Shown: positions 61,362-64,000 of the stretch, piece after piece
Position numbering within the stretch: the stretch's first letter is position 1
Layout of the letters: every line of letters begins with the position of its first letter
Notes under the pieces: generated by a model
What the model was told of the DNA's origin: nothing
The model's input: only the letters and a program-made list of their open reading frames with translations
The model's database searches: none
DNA from: Streptomyces thinghirensis
Lineage (GTDB): Bacteria > Actinomycetota > Actinomycetia > Streptomycetales > Streptomycetaceae
Assembly: GCA_021502835.1 (NCBI GenBank)
Contig: JAKFGP010000040.1
Span: forward strand, 1 to 64,000
DNA length: 64,000 nucleotides
Reading direction: 5' to 3'
Position numbers and translations under genes: made by a program

Positions 61362-61794
61362 TCAGAAGGTGGGTTCCGGTGGCGTGCAGCTCAGTTCCGC
61401 CCACACGGTCTTGCGCGGGAAGCGGCCCTCGGTCACTCCCCAGCGGTCCGCCAACGCCTCGACCAGCAGCAGCCCACGGCCCGATTCCGCGTCGGGGGCG
61501 GGTGTCCGGACGTCGGGGAGCCGCTCGGCCCGGGTGTCGGTGACCTCGATGCGGAGGGTCGCGCCGACGACGTAGAGGGTGAGCCGGAAATCGCGGCCGG
61601 GGACGCGTCCGTGGGCCGCCGCGTTGCTCGCCAGTTCGGCGATGAGCTGGCGGGCCGGGTCCAGGGGCAGGCCCCAGGGCGCGGAGCTGCTCGGTCGCGA
61701 GCAGGCGGGCGAGGTGGGCGCCGCGTGGCGTGGGGGAGAGCTGAACGCTGAAGTTGCGGACGAGGGTCGGGAGTTCGGCGGTTTTCTGGTTCAC
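61362..61794 (-). CDS. RsbW-like ATP-binding (anti-sigma type) protein
   Basis: This is a small HATPase_c_2 protein of about 143 residues. VNQKTAELPTLVRNFSVQLS and TPRGAHLARLLATEQLRAWG start it; after a break near 61676 come LIAELASNAAAHGRV (the N-box with Asn), RLTLYVVGATLRIEVTDTRA (G1 box Asp) and ESGRGLLLVEALADRWGVTE (G2 box). It ends CTPPEPTF at the TGA at 61362-61364. GTG at 61792-61794 is the probable start; the frame is open further up, so an earlier start is possible. Divergent from the XRE gene; such ATPases commonly neighbour XRE-DUF397 pairs in Streptomyces. Confidence 0.85.
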
Positions 61795-61952
61795 GTCACT
61801 CAGCGTGGCGGTGCCTGCGTACGGTGAGAAGTGACTCAGCGGGTACGTACGGTGACTGTCCGGTTGTTGTCCGGGGTGTCCGGGGCTGTCACGGCGGTCG
61901 GTACGGGTAGGGCGCTGGTGCATCCGATGTGGGCGTGAGGGAGAGGCGCGGC

Positions 61953-62830
61953 ATGTCAGTCGAGACGGACACGGGTCGGCTCAAGAACGAGGTGGACGAA
62001 CCGGGTTGGGAAGTCGACCCGGACGATGAGTGGGGGTGTCGCCGTCATCACGACCGTCGGACGGCAGCTGAAGCTGCGCCGCGAGGCAGCGGGGATGCGG
62101 GCCGCCGAGTTCGGGACGGCGGTCGGGTACGGCGAGGACATGGTCTACAAGATCGAGGGCGGGAAGCGGATCCCCCGGCAGGAGTACCTGGACCGGGCCG
62201 ACGAGGTTCTGGACGCGGGTGGGCTGCTCTCGGCGGCCTGGGAGGACGTGAAGAAGGTCCGGTACCCGAAGAAGGTTCGGGAGCTGGGGACGTTGGAGGC
62301 GAAGGCGGTTGAGATCGCCCTGTACGAGTGCCACATCATTCCTGGGTTGTTGCAGACGCGGGAGCACGCGCGGGCTGTGATCGGGGCGGCCCAACCGCCG
62401 TACTCACCGGACGACGTGGAGCGCATGGTGGCCGCCCGGCTGGCCCGGCAGTCGGTCTTCGAACGCTCGCCTGCACCGGCGCTGAGTTTCGTCCTGGAAG
62501 AGGGGCCCCTGCGGCGACCCATCGGCGGCACAATGGTCTGGCGTGAGCAGCTTGAACGCCTGCTGGAGGTGGGGAGGTTGCACAACGTCGTGCTTCAACT
62601 GATGCCGATGCACTGTGACACCCACTCCCGGTCTGGACGGGCGGATCGAGTTGCTGAAGTTCCCGGACGGTACGGCGGTGGGGCGCTCCGACGGCGCCTT
62701 CAACAGCCGGCCGATCGCCGAGCCCAGGCACCTGCGCATCCTTGAGCTGCGCTATGGCACCATCCGGGCTCAGGCGCTCTCGCCGGGGGAGTCGCTGGCC
62801 TTCATCGAGCAACTGCTGGGAGAAACATGA
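61953..62830 (+). CDS. XRE-family regulator with DUF5753 (Scr1-type)
   Basis: This is a regulator of about 291 residues. ATG at 61953 (MSVETDTGRLKNEVDEPGWE) with GGGAGAGG upstream. After a break near 62033 the helix-turn-helix reads TTVGRQLKLRREAAGMRAAE and FGTAVGYGEDMVYKIEGGKR. The large C-terminal DUF5753 domain includes YECHIIPGLLQTREHARAVI, ALSFVLEEGPLRRPIGGTMV and LQLMPMHCDTHS, then after a break near 62625 GLDGRIELLKFPDGTAVG. The stop overlaps the DUF397 ATG. The XRE-DUF397 pair is a widespread Streptomyces module (BldB/WhiJ-type), regulating development or antibiotic genes in some cases. Confidence 0.9.
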
Positions 62831-63039
62831 TCCGCAAGACCACCGCCGGGGATGCTTCCGAGCTGGCGTGGTTCAAGAGCAGCTACAGCGGCGGCAACGA
62901 CGGGAACTCCTGCGTCGAGATCGCGACGACCCCCGGCACCATCCACATCCGCGACTCCAAGCAAGTAGAAGACGGCCCCCGCCTGACCCTCACCCCGACC
63001 GCGTGGACGAACTTCCTCCCGTACGCCTCGGAGCGCTGA
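62827..63039 (+). CDS. DUF397 protein
   Basis: This is an intact 70-residue protein. ASELAWFKSSYSGGNDGNSC followed by VEIATT is the DUF397 signature, then IHIRDSKQVEDGPRLTLTPT and WTNFLPYASER. ATG at 62827 in an ATGA overlap with the XRE stop, so translation is coupled. DUF397 partners are thought to antagonise or bind the cognate XRE protein. Confidence 0.95.
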   Translation: MIRKTTAGDASELAWFKSSYSGGNDGNSCVEIATTPGTIHIRDSKQVEDGPRLTLTPTAWTNFLPYASER

Positions 63040-63879
63040 CGACCTCCTGCGTCCCGACCACCGCCAGCAGATCCAGCAACCCCGCGCTCTCCGTTCCCAC
63101 GGCCGGCGTGAACCAGAGCAACCGCTGCCGCCCGTCCTCGCTGAAGAGGTTGAGGCAGTTGACCTCGATGACGCCGAGCGTCGGATGGACGATCCGTTTG
63201 CGGTCGTCCCGCCGGAAGGCCACGTCATGGTCGGCCCACAGCGCGGCGAACTCAGGGGAGACGCTGAGCAGCGTACGGATCATGGACCCGGCCTCCGGGT
63301 CCTTGGCGTCCCTCCGCGCCGCCGCGCCGCAGGTCGGCGACGAGGCGCGGGACTGCCTCTCGTGGTCGGCCTCGGGATGCAGGCGCCGGGTGTCGGGCTC
63401 GGTGAACCACCGGTGCACGAAGCTGGCCCAGGGGCCCCCGGAGCCCGGACTGGTCCCCGACCAGCGCCACGGCCAGCGGATTCTGTACGAGGGTGACGTG
63501 CAGGTCGGTGATCACCTGCGCCGGGGTCGAGGTCATCCGCCCGAGCAGGTCGAGCATGCCGGGGTGGACGTGCGAGGCAGCCGCCCTGCACGGGCACCGG
63601 CCGGTCCGCGAGCCGGTACAGATAGTCCCGTTCGTCGGCGGACAGCCGCAGCGCACGCGCCAGCGCGGCGATCATCTGCTCGGACGGCTGCGACCCGGCC
63701 CCGCGCTCCAGCTCGTTGTAGTAGTCCACCGACGCCCCGGCGAGCTGGGCGACCTCCTCGCGCCGCAACCCCGGCACCCGGCGCCAGCGGCCCGGCCGGG
63801 AGCCCGACGTCGGCCGGGCGGATGCGCTCCTCCGCGACCGTAGGAAGGCCCCCAGCTCGGCGTACTTCACAACGCTCAT
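62990..63879 (-). CDS. XRE-family regulator with MmyB-like ligand domain
   Basis: This is a regulator of about 290 residues. MSVVKYAELGAFLRSRR starts at the ATG at 63877-63879 with GGAGG upstream. The helix-turn-helix includes RVPGLRREEVAQLAGASVDY and YNELERGAGSQPSEQMIAAL. The MmyB-like domain follows: LGRMTSTPAQVITDLHVTLV, QNPLAVALVGDQS, VHRWFTEPDTRRLHPEADHE and FRRDDRKRIVHPTLGVIEVN. Breaks near 63805, 63585, 63440 and 63320. The frame runs to a TGA at 62990-62992, overlapping the convergent DUF397 gene by 50 bases; a break may hide an earlier stop near 63035. Divergent from the gene at 63966, its probable target. Confidence 0.85.
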
Positions 63880-63965
63880 GCCCTCCATTCTGCGCCGGGC
63901 CGGGCCGGTGACCCATGGGATGACATCCCCTGGCTGCGGGGGCGGGTCGGGCGCACTGTGGAGCC

Positions 63966-64000
63966 ATGACCACGAACACGAACCATCAGGAAACTCCCGC
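63966..64000 (+). CDS. Start of a gene cut by the window edge
   Basis: ATG at 63966 with GGAG a few bases upstream opens MTTNTNHQETP and runs off the window. It lies about 86 bases from the divergent MmyB-type regulator. In Streptomyces such regulators often face an oxidoreductase or short-chain dehydrogenase gene, but eleven codons do not allow a call. Confidence 0.5.
   Translation, partial: MTTNTNHQETP

Overview
This is a high-GC actinobacterial chromosome segment, almost certainly Streptomyces. The evidence is strong third-position G/C bias, many GTG starts and a TTG start for rpoB. The gene order (korBA, two-component genes, a nuo cluster, htpX, tRNA genes and rpmG, paired MaoC dehydratases, murB, add, an aminotransferase, tRNA-Trp, secE-nusG-rplKA, two lipoproteins, rplJL-rpoBC, rpsL-rpsG-fusA-tuf) matches what I recall of the S. 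coelicolor core. Species cannot be fixed without a search.

Sequence quality is the main caveat. Nearly every long gene, including rpoB, rpoC, fusA, tuf, rpsL, rplK and murB, is broken by one-base gains or losses about every 100-300 bases, and three essential reading frames also carry an in-frame TAG. A living cell cannot lack all of these, so I read them as assembly or base-calling errors. Genes are therefore given as full-length CDS from their true start to the stop reached once the breaks are repaired. Boundaries that rest on a presumed break are marked uncertain.

Layout. 1-3.0 kb: KorAB 2-oxoacid:ferredoxin oxidoreductase (minus). 3.3-7.0 kb: one NarL-type response regulator and two paralogous sensor kinases (minus). 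7.2-17.7 kb: nuoA-B-C-H-I-J-K-L-M-N, a complex I-like cluster without nuoD/E/F/G, coupled by ATGA, GTGA and TGATG overlaps. With KorAB next door it may feed on reduced ferredoxin instead of NADH. 18-23.7 kb: HtpX protease, YccF, SMI1/KNR4, GlsB/YmgE and YajQ proteins, tRNA-Tyr, a small zinc-finger protein, an NAD(P)-binding protein and a cytosine deaminase-like hydrolase. 23.8-25.3 kb: tRNA-Thr, tRNA-Met, rpmG and two MaoC dehydratase subunits. 25.4-31 kb: accessory patch with a RibD/DHFR-like reductase, TetR plus an MFS pump with matching palindromic operators, a DUF3291 protein, murB, a divergent NAD(P)-binding/TetR pair and a 92-bp minisatellite. 31-35 kb: add, aminotransferase, tRNA-Trp, secE, nusG. 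35-47.9 kb: rplK, rplA, two lipoproteins, rplJ, rplL, rpoB, rpoC. 47.9-51.1 kb: divergent membrane mannosyltransferase-like protein and a GT2 glycosyltransferase with a 90-bp coding repeat. 51.2-55.9 kb: rpsL, rpsG, fusA, tuf. 56-64 kb: a membrane protein of unknown function, a streptogrisin-like secreted protease with a chitin-binding domain, a LysR regulator, a winged-helix/zinc-ribbon protein, an RsbW-like ATPase, an XRE-DUF397 pair, an MmyB-type regulator and the first codons of a divergent gene.

I see no CRISPR array, insertion sequence, prophage or biosynthetic cluster. The points most worth following are the partial complex I next to KorAB, the repeat-bearing disordered tails on NuoC and the glycosyltransferase, the shared operators of the TetR/MFS pair, and the transporter with its middle missing.
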